Below are positions 10,766 to 21,797 of a stretch of DNA of 64,000 nt, piece after piece. Position numbers and translations under genes: made by a program. The first letter of the stretch is position 1. Every line of letters starts with the position of its first letter. This DNA comes from Perca fluviatilis (Eukaryota; Chordata; Actinopteri; Perciformes; Percidae). The stretch is taken from assembly GCF_010015445.1 (NCBI RefSeq), contig NC_053134.1:2856120-2920119 (forward strand). Direction: 5' to 3'. The notes under the pieces are model-generated. The model searched no databases. It saw only the letters and a program-made list of their open reading frames with translations, and was not told where the DNA came from.

Positions 10766-11019
10766 GGTGTTGAAAGTCAAGCTGTTCCACTTATTACTCC
10801 CCCTAGAGGCCTAGAAACTTCCGTTGTGTAAACAGGATGCAGCTTTTTTTCTGTTGCGTTTGTTTTGGGGGTTTGTGTGCTTTTCATTTTGCATCATTTC
10901 TGTATTTGCAGCATGTTTGCTAAATGCTGCGCGTGTCCAAAGTGTAATGACGATGTTTTCCTAATTTGCTTGTGTTTTGTTTTTTTAGTTGCAGTGCGTT
11001 CGCCCCTGTCAGCCACCGT

Positions 11020-11289
11020 AGATTTCCCCTCCCTTAAAGTTAAATCTTTGATTCACTCCCCGGTTCTTTTTCTTTTGTAGTTTGTGCAACCTGATTTTGT
11101 TAATTTTTTCCTAAACAACTTTAATGTCACCGAAAACATCTGGTTTCATGTTGCTTATGGGCTCTTCCAGGATTTGTAAAGTTCAGTAACTGATATATGA
11201 TGTGAAGGAAGATGTGTGTTACACATTTTTACCTTTTTACTTACTTTACTGTATAATCATTATTACTGTTGTTGTTCCGATGAGTCTCT
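11020..11289. other. Gene-free spacer
   Basis: AT-rich sequence between a fold-back element and a dispersed repeat. No gene, tandem array or TIR is seen. Confidence 0.4.
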
Positions 11290-11505
11290 TTAACAGGTTC
11301 TCACTCCCATCACGTCAAGTACGGACGCTTGGTCAGGTGCCCTTGGCGTTGTTATTGACGCTACCAGTCTCCTTTAGCATCAGATCTAAACGCGCTTTAT
11401 CTAAACGTGCTGGGTCGGGACTCTTGGGGTCACTTTTTATGCAGTTAGGTTTAGCAAAAGATGTTGGGTGGGCTTATAAAAGGTACGTTTACGGGACACA
11501 CAGGA
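11290..11505. repeat. Dispersed repeat shared with 5895-6085
   Basis: Shared words with the interior of the 4.3-6.3 kb element include ACGGACGCTTGGTCAGGTGC, AAACGCGCTTTA and GGGTGGGCTTA. Here the copy leads directly into the 29-bp minisatellite; the copy at 6 kb does not. Confidence 0.65.
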
Positions 11506-12222
11506 AGAACAGGACGGTTGGGTTTAGATAAAGAAGAACGGGACAGTTGGGTTTAGGTAAAGAAGAACGGGACAGTTGGGTTTAGATAAAGAAGAATGGG
11601 ACAGTTGGGTTTAGATAAAGAAGAACGGGACAGTTGGGTTTAGGTAAAGAAGAACGGGACAGTTGGGTTTAGGTAAAGAAGAACGGGACAGTTGGGTTTA
11701 GGTAAAGAAGAACGGGACAGTTGGGTTTAGGAAAAGAAGAACGGGACAGTTGGGTTTAGGTAAAGAAGAACGGGACAGTTGGGTTTAGATGAAGAAGAAC
11801 GGGACAGTTGGGTTTAGGAAAAGAAGAACGGGACAGTTGGGTTTAGGAAAAGAAGAACGGGACAGTTGGGTTTAGGTGAAGAAGAACGGGACAGTTGGGT
11901 TTAGATAAAGGAGAACGGGACAGTTGGGTTTAGATGAAGAAGAACGGGACAGTTGGGTTTAGGAAAAGAAGAACGGGACAGTTGGGTTTAGGTAAAGAAG
12001 AACGGGACAGTTGGGTTTAGATGAAGAAGAACGGGACAGTTGGGTTTAGGAAAAGAAGAACGGGACAGTTGGGTTTAGGTAAAGAAGAACGGGACAGTTG
12101 GGTTTAGATGAAGAAGAACGGGACAGTTGGGTTTAGGAAAAGAAGAACGGGACAGTTGGGTTTAGATAAAGAAGAACGGGACAGTTGGGTTTAGGTAAAG
12201 AAGAACGGGACAGTTGGGTTTA
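11506..12222. repeat. 29-bp minisatellite, ~25 copies
   Basis: The unit core is GGGACAGTTGGGTTTAGGTA followed by AAGAAGAAC. Period 29 was checked between 11531 and 11560. Variants alternate GGTAAAG, GATAAAG, GATGAAG and GGAAAAG; recurring blocks of variants around 11780-12150 suggest multi-unit duplication. Confidence 0.93.
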
Positions 12223-12780
12223 GGAAACGTGACACGCGGGACACGATCTCCGGTCTCCTGGGTGAAAGTCCTGTGTTGTTGGACCCCCCCCCCAAACACC
12301 CTCCCTATGCAGAATATCATACTACTCTCTACCGTAGTCTCTGTTAATACTACGTCACGTTCCAGCGCCGTGGAGCTGCTGCTCTGCCCGGTGCGTTCAC
12401 ACACGCTGAAGCGCTGACAGCCAGCGACCAATCGTATTTTAGGAGTTGGGAGTGAGAACTTGTTGGTCTATTGCTTTCCTTTCTGCCCCCAACCATTGTA
12501 CTCGGCACTGTGCTGTCTGCAGGAATGTAGCCGTCCTCCATCTCCTCTGGCCCTGCGCTATGTCTGGTCGTCCATGTTTGAACCATAACCATGATAACTA
12601 TAGTGCCTGATAGAGATCTTTAAATAAAAAACATTTTATCTTCAAACGGAGTCGCTTTTTTTTGCCCAGCCTCACTTTATCACATGTATTTATGTTTCTG
12701 TTCATACATTTACATTATAGTTAATGTGTTTAATCTACTTGAAACAGCTCAGATATCCTTACAATATTATAATATATTTT
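12223..12780. other. Gene-free flank of the minisatellite
   Basis: It contains a C-run (about 12282-12291) and moderately GC-rich sequence, for example CCGTGGAGCTGCTGCTCTGC. I believe it is the continuation of a dispersed fish repeat. Overlapping frames on both strands have no recognisable domain. Confidence 0.4.
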
Positions 12781-13174
12781 GTTTATTTCTTTCCCTCATT
12801 CTTTCTTTCTTTCTTCATATATTTATTATTTCTCTCGTTTAGTTTAATTCTGTCTTTTTCAAGGTATTTTCTTTCAGTTTTTGTGTGTTACAATTACAAA
12901 CCTGTTGAATAGAAGCCTGCCTTTCTGAAAACATATTTTGAATATTATCATAATATTTCAGGGTATTTTTTGCATTAACAATACGGTGAAATGCTGAGAG
13001 AATACCCAACCTTACTCCACAGCGTTGTGTACAATAGAGACTAATGTTGATATGACAATGATTTGGATTTGTTTGGATGTTCCTTTCATCTGCTCTCCCT
13101 CCTCTCTCTCTGGCCTCATCTTTATTCTTTTATTCACAAATCCCATCGAAACGGAGAGTTGAATGGCCGCCTAA
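12781..13174. other. AT- and pyrimidine-rich spacer
   Basis: Polypyrimidine runs at about 12790-12870 are followed by a segment (12860-12930) that resembles 7970-8030. No gene. Confidence 0.45.
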
Positions 13175-13830
13175 CAGACAAGAGGACACACACACATAGA
13201 CACACACAAACAGGCATGTACGCACACACACACAAACACAGAAGCACACACAAACAGGCATGCACACACACACAGAGACACGCACACACACACAAACACA
13301 CACACAGAAGCACACACACACAAACAGGCACGCACACACACACAGAGACACACAAACACGCACTCAGACAAAGACACGCACAAACACGCACACACAGGCA
13401 CACACAGAGACACGCACACACAAACAGGAACACACGCACACACACACACACAGGCACGCACACACACACACACAGAAGCACACAAAAACAGGCATGCACA
13501 CACACACAGAGACACGCACACACACACACACAAAGAAGCACACACACAAATAGGCACACACACACACAGAGACACACACTAACACGCACACACACAAACA
13601 CGCACTCACACAAAGACAAAGACACACACACAAACACACACACACAGGCACACACAAACATGCACACACAGAGACACGCACACAAACAGGAACGCACGCA
13701 CGCACACAGACACGCACACACACACAGGCACACAAACACACAGACACAAACACGCACTCACATACAGACACACACAAACACGCACGCACATACACACACA
13801 AACACACACACAAACACAAACACTTGTCAG
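13175..13830. repeat. CA-rich compound micro/minisatellite, ~650 bp
   Basis: (CA)n is interrupted by AGAGACACGC, AAACAGGCA and AGAAGCA motifs that recur at irregular intervals. The long His/Thr-rich and Cys/Val-rich frames on the two strands follow from the dinucleotide composition. Confidence 0.95.
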
Positions 13831-13929
13831 ACCACTCTATTTCTAATCAGTGAACATCCATGGCCCCTCTCTCACCTTGGACAGTAATATCAGACCACTT
13901 ATCCCAACGCTCTATTAGGATGACTAACA

Positions 13930-14110
13930 ACACACAGTCTTTTATCCTTTGGTGGAAAGTAACTAAGTACATTTACTCAAGTACTGTTCTTAAATACAGT
14001 TTTAGGGTACAATTTATGCTACTTTATACTTTTTAGTCACTGCATTTACTTAACTGCTATAGTTACTTTGATTTTACATACAAAACATATGATCAACAAA
14101 ATATACATAG
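13930..14110. repeat. Dispersed fish repeat fragment
   Basis: The words AAGTAACTAAGTACATTTAC and TTTATGCTACTTTATACTTT belong to a repeat I recall as frequent in teleosts. No end structure is visible. Confidence 0.45.
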
Positions 14111-14219
14111 AAATACCATAATGTAGAAATATATGGAAATAATACTCAATTACAAGTAAAAGTCCTGCATTTAAAATGTAACTTTGGTAAAAGTACATAA
14201 GTATCAGCATCAAAATATT

Positions 14220-14400
14220 CTTCAAACCACAGCAGTAAACCAGTGAAAGTCCCATTAAACAGCCCCAAAATCCCACCAGACTCCATGTAAATAAACAGTA
14301 CTTTAACAGTACCTTCCTCCACAGCGCTGTGGAGGAAGGTCTGACTAAGCAAGACTAATTTAAACCAAACCAGAGTGGTGATTGCACTCACGGTGCACAA
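14220..14400 (-). repeat. Inverted copy of the 3.24-3.60 kb repeat
   Basis: On the minus strand this reads ACCACTCTGGTTTGGTTTAA, then TTTACATGGAGTCTGGTGGG, then GGGGCTGTTTAATGGGAC. The copy at 3236-3600 has the same order but with five tandem 57-bp units. Here only about one unit is present, so this is the unexpanded state. Confidence 0.6.
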
Positions 14401-14933
14401 TTTCTCGTTGACGTTACATTGCAGCTTGTTTCCCGTTGCTTAATACTGGACCAATTTCAAAGATTGTAGTTCCCATCAGTCACTCAGACACAAAAACATG
14501 GAAAAATAGAGTCCATGTTGAAGACAAAAAACAAAGTTACCCTTTAAATATTCTTTCTACAGCTTCAGCCACTTTTTTCTTCTTACTTTCTCCCTTAGCA
14601 AGCAGTCAGCAGAGCAGCTGTTTTAGCGATCGGCTGGATCAAAAACCTGCAGACTATTGGCCCTCTGTGGCCTATTCCGTAGCACCTCAACACTTCCCTC
14701 TCATCCCCATAAATATTAACAACACTACCATCAGCAGAACCAGACCCTAATCATCAACTACTTCAGCGCTGACATCAAAACAAAATTAAAGAGGCCCTGA
14801 AATGACCCCAAACTGTCTCTTAAACTTCTGACATGTTCTGCAGTGCGTCCTAAGCTGGGGGATCATACATCTCCATAAATCTGAGGGGGTCAAACAGGAG
14901 ACAGAAGAGTCAATCAAAAAGCATACAGTACAG
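14401..14933. other. Gene-free spacer
   Basis: No gene or repeat structure recognised. Confidence 0.35.
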
Positions 14934-14935
14934 GC

Positions 14936-15458
14936 CAAAAGTTTGGACACACCTTCTCATTCAATGCGTTTCCTTTTTATTTTCATGACTATTTACATTG
15001 TAGATTCTCACAGAAGGCATCAAAACTATGAATGAACACATATGGAATTATGTACTTAACAAAAAAGTGTGAAATAACTGAAAACATGTCTTATATTTTA
15101 GATTCCTCAAAGTAGCCACCCTTTTGCTTTTTTATTAATAAGGGAAAAACTTCCACTAATGAACCCTGACAAAGCACACCTGTGAAGGTAAAACCATTTC
15201 AGGTGACTACCTCATGAAGCTCATTGAGAGAACACCAAGGGTTTGCAGAGTTATCAAAAAGCAAAGGGTGGCTACTTTGAGGAATCTAAAATATAAGACA
15301 TGTTTTCAGTTATTTCACACTTTTTTGTTAAGTACATAATTCCATATGTGTTCATTCATAGTTTTGATGCCTTCAGTGAGAATCTACAATGTAAATAGTC
15401 ATGAAAATAAAGAAACACTTTGAATGAGAAGGTGTGTCCAAACTTTTGGCCTGTACTG
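14936..15458. mobile_element. Tc1-type MITE (transposase deleted)
   Basis: The left end CAGTACAGGCCAAAAGTTTG and right end CAAACTTTTGGCCTGTACTG are perfect inverted repeats, flanked by TA on both sides (14934-14935, 15459-15460), the Tc1/mariner target duplication. TIRs extend about 190 bp (for example TCTTATATTTTAGATTCCTC against its complement near 15273-15292). The remaining core (about 15125-15262) contains CACACCTGTGAAGGTAAAAC but no transposase frame. A small internal deletion derivative of 523 bp. Confidence 0.92.
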
Positions 15459-15977
15459 TATATCTTCTGCAAAAAATAGTTTATTTGCTCTGACTTTTTC
15501 TGTAAAAATCCCTAAAGTCTTACGCTTTCAGGCCTCTTAAAACAATTCAATGTGTCTTAAGGCTCTGACACACCAACCCGACGACTGACCGTCGGCAGAA
15601 AAGTCAGTCGGACTTATCAGTCGGCTCCCGTCTCTCAAAAAAGTGCCTCAAAACGCTCCGAAGCAACGCCGACTTGAGCGTACGTTCTCCGCATGGAACA
15701 CACCGAACAGACTCGAGTCACCGACCTCGCCAGACTGTCCGACGGCCGATAATCTGGTTGGTGTGTCAGCAACCGCACCGCCTATTTCTCGCTTAAAATG
15801 TTTCCAGAAACACGTTTCGGTGAACTATTTTCCTAAAATATGAGATCGTATTCCGAACGAGCCGCCATTAATGGTCGGCTTTGAAATTCGGGAGCAGCCA
15901 GACCCACGTGACGCGTTCGTCATTTCCGGTTTTAATTTTTTGGGGCAGATTAGCGGCGCCTGCAGTTATGGAGACGT

Positions 15978-16200
15978 ATTACAGTATCTCACAAAAGTGA
16001 GTTCACACCCCTCACATTTTAGTAAATATTTCATTATATCTTTTAATGGGACAACACTGAAGAAATTACACTTACTGCTACAATGTAAAGTATTAAGTGT
16101 CCAGCTTGTATAACAGTGTAAATGTGCTGTCCCCTCAAAATAACTCAACACACAGCCATTAATGTCTAAACCGCTGGACACTAAAGTCAGTCCACCCCTA
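15978..16200. mobile_element. Single-end Tc1-type fragment
   Basis: It begins ACAGTATCTCACAAAAGTGA followed by GTTCACACCCCTCACATTTT, a sequence I recall as the TIR of a common teleost Tc1-like element. It continues through CACACAGCCATTAATGTCTA to about 16200. No opposite end is present within the host element, so this is a truncated copy or has lost one end. Confidence 0.65.
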
Positions 16201-16284
16201 TGTTAGATTCCCATAGAGGCAGGCAGATGTTTATTTTGAAAGGCCAGTTATTTCATGGATCCAGGATACAAATTAAAATAGCCC

Positions 16285-16318
16285 CCCCACATCATCACAT
16301 ACCCTTCACCATACCTAG
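16285..16318 (-). repeat. Single inverted unit of the 16.5-19.0 kb minisatellite
   Basis: On the minus strand this reads AGGTATGGTGAAGGGTATGT followed by GATGATGTGGGGGGG, the exact unit of the adjacent array but in opposite orientation. It lies about 180 bp before the array. Confidence 0.85.
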
Positions 16319-16337
16319 AGATTGGCATGGGGTACTT

Positions 16338-16445
16338 TCAATTCAATTCAATTCAATTTTATTTATAGTATCAAATCATAACAAGAGTTATCTCGAGACA
16401 CTTTACAGATAGAGTAGGTCTAGACCACACTCTATAACTCTATAC
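16338..16445. repeat. Short dispersed fish repeat
   Basis: It starts with AATTC repeats, then TTTTATTTATAGTATCAAAT and GACACTTTACAGATAGAGTA. I recall this as a widespread fish repeat; no ends or TSD were identified. Confidence 0.5.
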
Positions 16446-16494
16446 TTTCCATAAAATCATCTCTCAATGCAAATCAAACCAGCTATGAGGATAA

Positions 16495-18988
16495 CTATGT
16501 GATGATGGGGGGGTATTGTGAAGGGTATGTGATGATGGGGGGTATGGTGAAGGGTATGTGATGATGTAGGGGTATGGTGAAGGGTATGTGATGATGTAGG
16601 GGGTATGGTGAAGGGTATGTGATGATGGGGGGTATGGTGAAAGGGTATGTGATGATGGGGGGTATGGTGAAGGGTATGTGATGATGTGGGGGTATGGTGA
16701 AGGGTATGTGATGATGGGGGTATAGTGAAGGGTATGTGATGATGTGGGGGGTATGGTGAAGGGTATGTGATGATGGGGGTATGGTGAGAAGGGTATGTGA
16801 TGATGGGGGTATGGTGAAGGTGGTATGTGATGATGGGAGTATGGTGAAGGGTATGTGATGATGTGGGTATGGTGAAGGGGTATGTGATGATGTAGGGGTA
16901 TAGTGAAGGGTATGTGATGATGGGGGTATGGTGAAGGTATGTGATGATAGGGGGTATAGTGAAGGGTATGTGTGATGTGGGGGGTATGGTGAAGGGTATG
17001 TGATGATGTAGGGGTATGTTGAAGGGGTATGTGATGATTGGGGGGTATGGTGAAGGGTATGTGATGATGGGGGGTATGGTGAAGGGTATGTGATGATGTT
17101 GGGGGGTATGGTGAAGGGGTATGTGATGATTGGGGGTATGGTGAAGGGGTATGTGATGATGTGGGGTATGGTGAAGGGGTATGTATATGGGGGGTATGGT
17201 GAAGGGGTATGTGATGATGTGGGGTATGGTAAGGTATGTATGATGGGGGGTATGGTGAAGGGGTATGTGATGATGTGGGGTATGTGAGGGGGTATGTGAT
17301 GATGGGGGGTATGGTGAAGGGGTATGTGATGATGTGGGGGTATGGTGAAGGGTATGTGATGATGTGGGGGTATGGTGAAGGGGTATGTGATGATGGGGGG
17401 TATGGTGAGGTATGTGATGATGTGGGGGTATGGTGAAGGGTATGTGATGATGTGGGGGTATGGTGAAGGGTATGTGATGATGTGGGGGGGTATGGTGAAG
17501 GGTATGTGATGATGTAGGGGGTATGGTGAAGGGTATGTGATGATGGGGGGTATGAAGGGTATGTGATGATGTGGGGGTATGGTGAAGGGGTATGTGATGA
17601 TGTGGGGGTATGGGTGAAGGGGTATGTGATGATGGGGGTATGGTGAAAGGGTATGTGATGATGTGGGGGGTATGGTGAAAGTTATGTGATGATGGGGGGT
17701 ATGGTGAAGGGTATGTGATGATGTGGGGGTATGGTGAAGGGTATGTGATGATGGGGGAGTATGGTGAAGGGTATGTGATGATGGGGGTATGGTGAAGGGT
17801 ATGTGATGATGGGGTATAGGTGAAGGGTATGTGATGATGGGGGGGTATGGTGAAGGGTATGTGATGATGGGGTTATGTTGAAGGGTATGTGATGATGGGG
17901 GGTATGGTGAAAGGGTATGTGATGATGGGGGGTATGGTGAAGGGTATGTGATGATGGGGGTATGGTGAAGGGTATGTGATATGGAGGGGTATGGTGAAGG
18001 GGTATGTGATGATGGGGAGGTATGGTGAAGGGTATGTGATGATGTGGGGGTATGGTGAAGGGTATGTGATGATGGGGGGTATGGTGAAGGGTATGTGATG
18101 ATGTGGGGGTATGGTGAAGGGTATGTGATATGAGGGTATGTATGGGGGGTATGGAGGGTAGTGATGATGGGGGGTATAGTGAAGGGTATGTGATGATGTG
18201 GGGGTATGGTGAAGGGTATGTGATGATGGGGGTATGTAGGGTATGTGATGATTTGGGGTATGGTGAAGGGGTATGTGATGTGTGGGGTATGGTGAAGGGT
18301 ATTGATATGGGGGTATGGTGAGGTTGTGATGTGGGGGTATGGGGTGTATGTGATGATGGGGGGTATGGTAGAGGGTATGTGATGATGTGGGGGTATGGTG
18401 AAGGGTATGTGATGATGGGGGTATGGTGAAGGGGTATGTGATGATGTGGGGTATGGTGAGGGGTATGTGATGATGGGGGGTATGGTGAAGGGGTATGTGA
18501 TGATGGGGGATATGGTAAGGGTATGTGATGATGGGGGGTATGGTGAGGGTATGTGATGTGGGTGTGAGGGTATGTGATGTGGGGGTATGGTGGGGGTATG
18601 TGATGATGGGGGTTGGTGGGGTTGTGATGATGGGGGGGTATGGTGAGGGTATGTGATGTGGGGGTATGGTGAAGGGTATGTGATGTGGGGGGGTATGGTG
18701 AAGGGTATGTGATGATGGGGGGTATGGTGAAGGGTATGTGATGATGAGGGGGTATGGTGAAGGGGTATGTGATGATGGGGTATGGTGAAGGGTATGTGAT
18801 GATGTGGGGGTATGGTGAAGGTATGTGATGATGTGGGGGTATGGTGAAGGGGTATGTGATGATGTGGGGTATGGTGAAGGGTATGTGGTGATGTGGGGGG
18901 GTATGGTGAAGGGTATGTGATGATGTGGGGGGGTATGGTGAAGGGTATGTGATGATGTGGGGGGGTATGGTGAAGGGTATGTGATGAT
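16495..18988. repeat. ~31-bp G-rich minisatellite, ~80 copies
   Basis: The unit is approximately GGTATGGTGAAGGGTATGTG + ATGATGTGGGG. G-runs vary from 3 to 7, and an optional T or TA precedes the run. Around 18120-18660 units are more degraded and shorter (for example GATGTGGGTGTGAGGG). Plus strand is almost pure G/T/A, minus strand C-rich. Small Gly/Met-rich frames here are artefacts. Confidence 0.97.
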
Positions 18989-19046
18989 CAGTCCGACTGG
19001 CTTTTCTGCCGAGGGTCTGCCGAGGGTTGGTGTGTCAGGGCCTTAA

Positions 19047-19884
19047 CATGGCTGACTTTGAAGCTCGTGGGACATCTGCTGACTTCTAACTTTGTATCTG
19101 TATAAATCTCTGCCAGGACGGAGAGATGAGGACGATGAGCCGGAGGTTTGGCCCGGAGGGATTTGGGCCCAGCTCAGCCTCTCTGACAGGGACTCCTCGA
19201 CTCTGTGTTAAGCCCCTGATAGCTGCTGTATCTGGGTTACCCAGTTCTGCTCCAGCCTTAGCGTGCCCTAGATCGATATGGAAATCAGAAGTTTCACATA
19301 TGCAAAGTAGAAAAAGTAGAGAGAGCTTATTTTTTTCTGTGTGTCGCTGTCTGTTTCTCTTTCACAAAGTTATAAAAGTCCTCCCTCTTAAAGGAATATT
19401 CAGATAGTTTTTCACGAAATGCTTGTTTTCTTTCAGTCATTTGTAAAAAAAATTTAGCTTTATTGATGGTTTCCAAAGACTGAAAAGCTTTTTGAAATTG
19501 TAGCTTGAAGATGGAAATTTTTCTTCTGAGTGTTTGTTATAAAATAAAAAAACAAGACAGAAAGTTCAGTTGTCAAAATGCAAATTTGAACATATTCTGT
19601 CTTTTTTTTTTGTTGATTTGAATACAACAAAGTTGCTGATGATTATCAGCTTCAAATCATTTTAAATTTTTGTTTGGGGTCTTCCCGGTGAATACTTCTG
19701 TCAGCTGCAGGGCTGCAGCCCATAATCATTTATTACTGATTATTCTCTACATTTTTCTAGATGATAAATTCATTGTTAAAGTTTACAAAATGTCAGACAA
19801 TCCTCTCTGCACCAAATATAGAAACTGTAATCTGTGTGAGACTCAGAGCCTAAAAAAATTAAGCTTAATAATCACAATTGTTAT
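19047..19884. other. Spacer between two repeat domains
   Basis: No supported gene. A 93-codon frame (19126-19407) has no domain I recognise and no clear gene context. At about 19708-19800, GGGCTGCAGCCCATAATCAT and nearby AAAGTTTACAAAATGTCAGA recall a decayed, very common fish MITE. The rest is AT-rich. Confidence 0.4.
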
Positions 19885-20085
19885 GACTTTTTTGACATAT
19901 TATACTATGACTTTTAAAAAAACAATTCGACATCCGAAACTATGATTTTTTTTTTTTTTTTACTTTTCAACATATTATACTATGACTTTAAAAAAGTAAT
20001 AATGTCATACTATACTATGACTTTTTTTTTACTTTTTTCGACATAATATACTATGACTTCATTTTAATTTTTACGACATACTCCC

Positions 20086-20395
20086 TCTCTCCCTGGAAAC
20101 TATATGTTTGAATCTCTCCCCTCTGGCAGGAGGTGTCCATCAGCTGTTATTAAAGTATTTATCCATCTATCTGCCCTTTGTACACTACAATTTGACTACA
20201 ACGACTTGACACTACATTTCACACGTACAATCATCTGTCCATTGTACAAAGAGCTCAAACTACTTACACAGCTGTTTTTGTATTTTGTATTTTTTAATGT
20301 ATGTTTAATTGTTTGAGTATGTATGCACCAACAAATTCCACGTAGGGTAACTCCTGTGGCAATAAACTCCTTTCTGATTCTGATTCTGATGATTT
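20086..20395 (+). mobile_element. LINE 3' end fragment with ORF2 C-terminal motif
   Basis: The start encodes a peptide with LPSGRRC, which matches the LLPSGRRYRS-type motif near the C-terminus of fish LINE reverse transcriptases (L2/CR1/Rex1-like group, from memory). It continues through a 3' UTR to CAATAAACTCCTTTCTGATT with two more TGATTC-type units, the probable 3' end with a short tandem tail. This is the only place in the array where the LPSGRR segment is preserved. Confidence 0.65.
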
Positions 20396-20464
20396 TGTTT
20401 GACATATTATACTATGACTTTTTTGTACTTTTTTCAACATACTATACTATGACTTTTTTTCGAC

Positions 20465-20835
20465 GTAATACACTGACTATTTTTTAGATCTACCATCTCC
20501 TGCCCATTGAGCAAAATGCTTAAACTACTTTGCTAGCATCGATGCTAATGCTTCAGATGTTTGCAGAGATGCTAAACCAGATGTCAGGAAGCGGCGCAGG
20601 AAGAGACCTTTCCGCTTTGACTTCCTCGGCCACATCAGTCATTCCTACGGTAACCAACCCATTGCCATGGAAATGGCATCCAAGGAAACAGCCTCCTCGT
20701 CTCAAACGTCAGGGAGACTTTTGCTTTGAAGCGTCGTCACAATCCGCTCAACGACTTATTCAACGTAGTGAGGGTTAGCGTAGCGAGGGTTAGCGTTATA
20801 TTGTAAATTCTTATTAATGTTTAATTGCAATAAAC
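20465..20835. other. Unrelated ~300-bp segment inside a LINE tail
   Basis: The usual LINE tail text is interrupted after CTTAAACTACTT (about 20528) by GC-richer sequence (GCTAGCATCGATGCTAATGC onward) and resumes near 20803 with TGTAAATTCTTATTAATG and then CAATAAACTCC. The insert holds an 82-codon open frame (20530-20778) with no recognisable domain. It is probably a foreign insertion or gene-conversion patch. Confidence 0.45.
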
Positions 20836-21254
20836 TCCTTTCTGATTCTGATTATTTTGTTTAACTTACTACACTATGACATTTTTTCAACTTACTATAC
20901 TATGACTCTTTGTACTGTACTTTTTTCGACTTTTTTTTGATATACTGTACTATGACTCTTGTACGTTTTTCGACATATATACCATGATTTGTTTTGACTT
21001 TTTTCGACTTACTATACTATGACTTTTTTTCGACTTACTATACTATGACTCTTTTGTACTTTTTTTGACTTTTTTTCTATATACTATACTATGACTTTTT
21101 TGTACTTTTTTCGACATATATACTATGACTTCTTTGTACTTTTTTCGACAAACTATACTATGACTTTTTTATACTTTTTTCGACATACTATACTATACTA
21201 TTTCGATATTTATATTTGCCCTTGGATATTATTAAATTATCTATTCATCTATCT

Positions 21255-21797
21255 GCCCCTAGTCAGATTTAGATCCGGCCCATATATCATTTTGGATTCA
21301 CGATAAATTCTGGCCCGCCTAGTTGTGCGCCAAACCAAAAACACAGGAAAGTGTTTTTTAAACTGCAATTACGTGACATTCAAAGCAGAATTTGTCAGAT
21401 TTTCTAACTCTGAGACTCAGAAATTCCCCCAGAAGCAGAGAGAGAGTTTTAATATTCAGGTTGAGAAACAGGTTGTTGTTTAAAAAGGTATCATTGTTTT
21501 GCTTGATTTGCTTAATTCTATTATGGTTAAGGATCTCTTTTGATGATTTTTTTAGGGCTTCATGTCAACAAAAATGTGACAAAAAGCGAACAAAAATGTC
21601 GGAAAAAGAAACAAATTTACAAAAGGTGACAAATGTCTGAGAAACTCAGAACAAAAATGAGGAAAAAAGTTCCCAAAATGTATAAAAAAAGTGACATGCA
21701 GTAACATAAGCACGTCAATAAACTCTCCATGTCTGGCCCTCGGTGTGATGCTCTTTTTCCAGTGTGGCCCTCTGGGAAAATTAGTTGGGTACGCCTG
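21255..21797. other. Non-satellite insertion in the array
   Basis: Satellite text stops near 21200-21255 and resumes near 21798. Between them is sequence with words such as GATCCGGCCCATATATC and GTGTGGCCCTCTGGGAAAAT. It may be a dispersed element; TIRs and TSD were not found. Confidence 0.4.

Larger units (their letters stand above)
9721..11019. mobile_element. Fold-back DNA element with long, unequal TIRs
   Basis: The left arm starts CGGTGGCCGACAGGTGC. The right arm, reverse-complemented, starts CGGTGGCTGACAGGGGCG. Further inverted matches are CTGCATCCTGTTTACACAAC (left, inner end about 10143) against GTTGTGTAAACAGGATGCAG (right, inner edge about 10823), plus TGCAAAATGAAAAGCACACA on the left against its complement on the right. 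The left arm is about 425 bp and the right about 200 bp, because the left arm contains an expanded 19-bp minisatellite. The core is a TCTC/TCTG microsatellite. No transposase. Confidence 0.78.
15557..19046. mobile_element. TTAA-flanked DNA element carrying a 2.5-kb minisatellite
   Basis: The left end TTAAGGCTCTGACACACCAA and the inverted right end TTAAGGCCCTGACACACCAA match with one change; inner TIR words GGCAGAAAAGTCAGTCGGAC (left) and GGCAGAAAAGCCAGTCGGAC (right, inverted) also match. TTAA at both edges suggests a TTAA target, as in piggyBac, but could be part of the TIR. No transposase is seen. Inside are a Tc1 end, a short dispersed repeat and a huge G-rich minisatellite that accounts for most of the 3.5-kb length. 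Confidence 0.75.

Noticed and set aside
10262..10831. Leu/Ser-rich frame of 189 codons
   Set aside because: TCTC/TCTG microsatellite translation.
11506..12222. Interstitial telomere repeat (GGGTTTAGG words)
   Set aside because: The period is 29 bp and the TTAGGG hexamer is not tandem.
13063..13887. His/Thr-rich frame of 274 codons and Cys/Val-rich frames opposite
   Set aside because: CA microsatellite translation; periodic residues follow from the dinucleotide.
17090..18321. Gly/Met-rich small frames
   Set aside because: Translation of the G-rich minisatellite.
19126..19407. 93-codon frame as a possible exon
   Set aside because: No recognised domain, no convincing splice pattern and flanked by repeats. 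Kept only as spacer.
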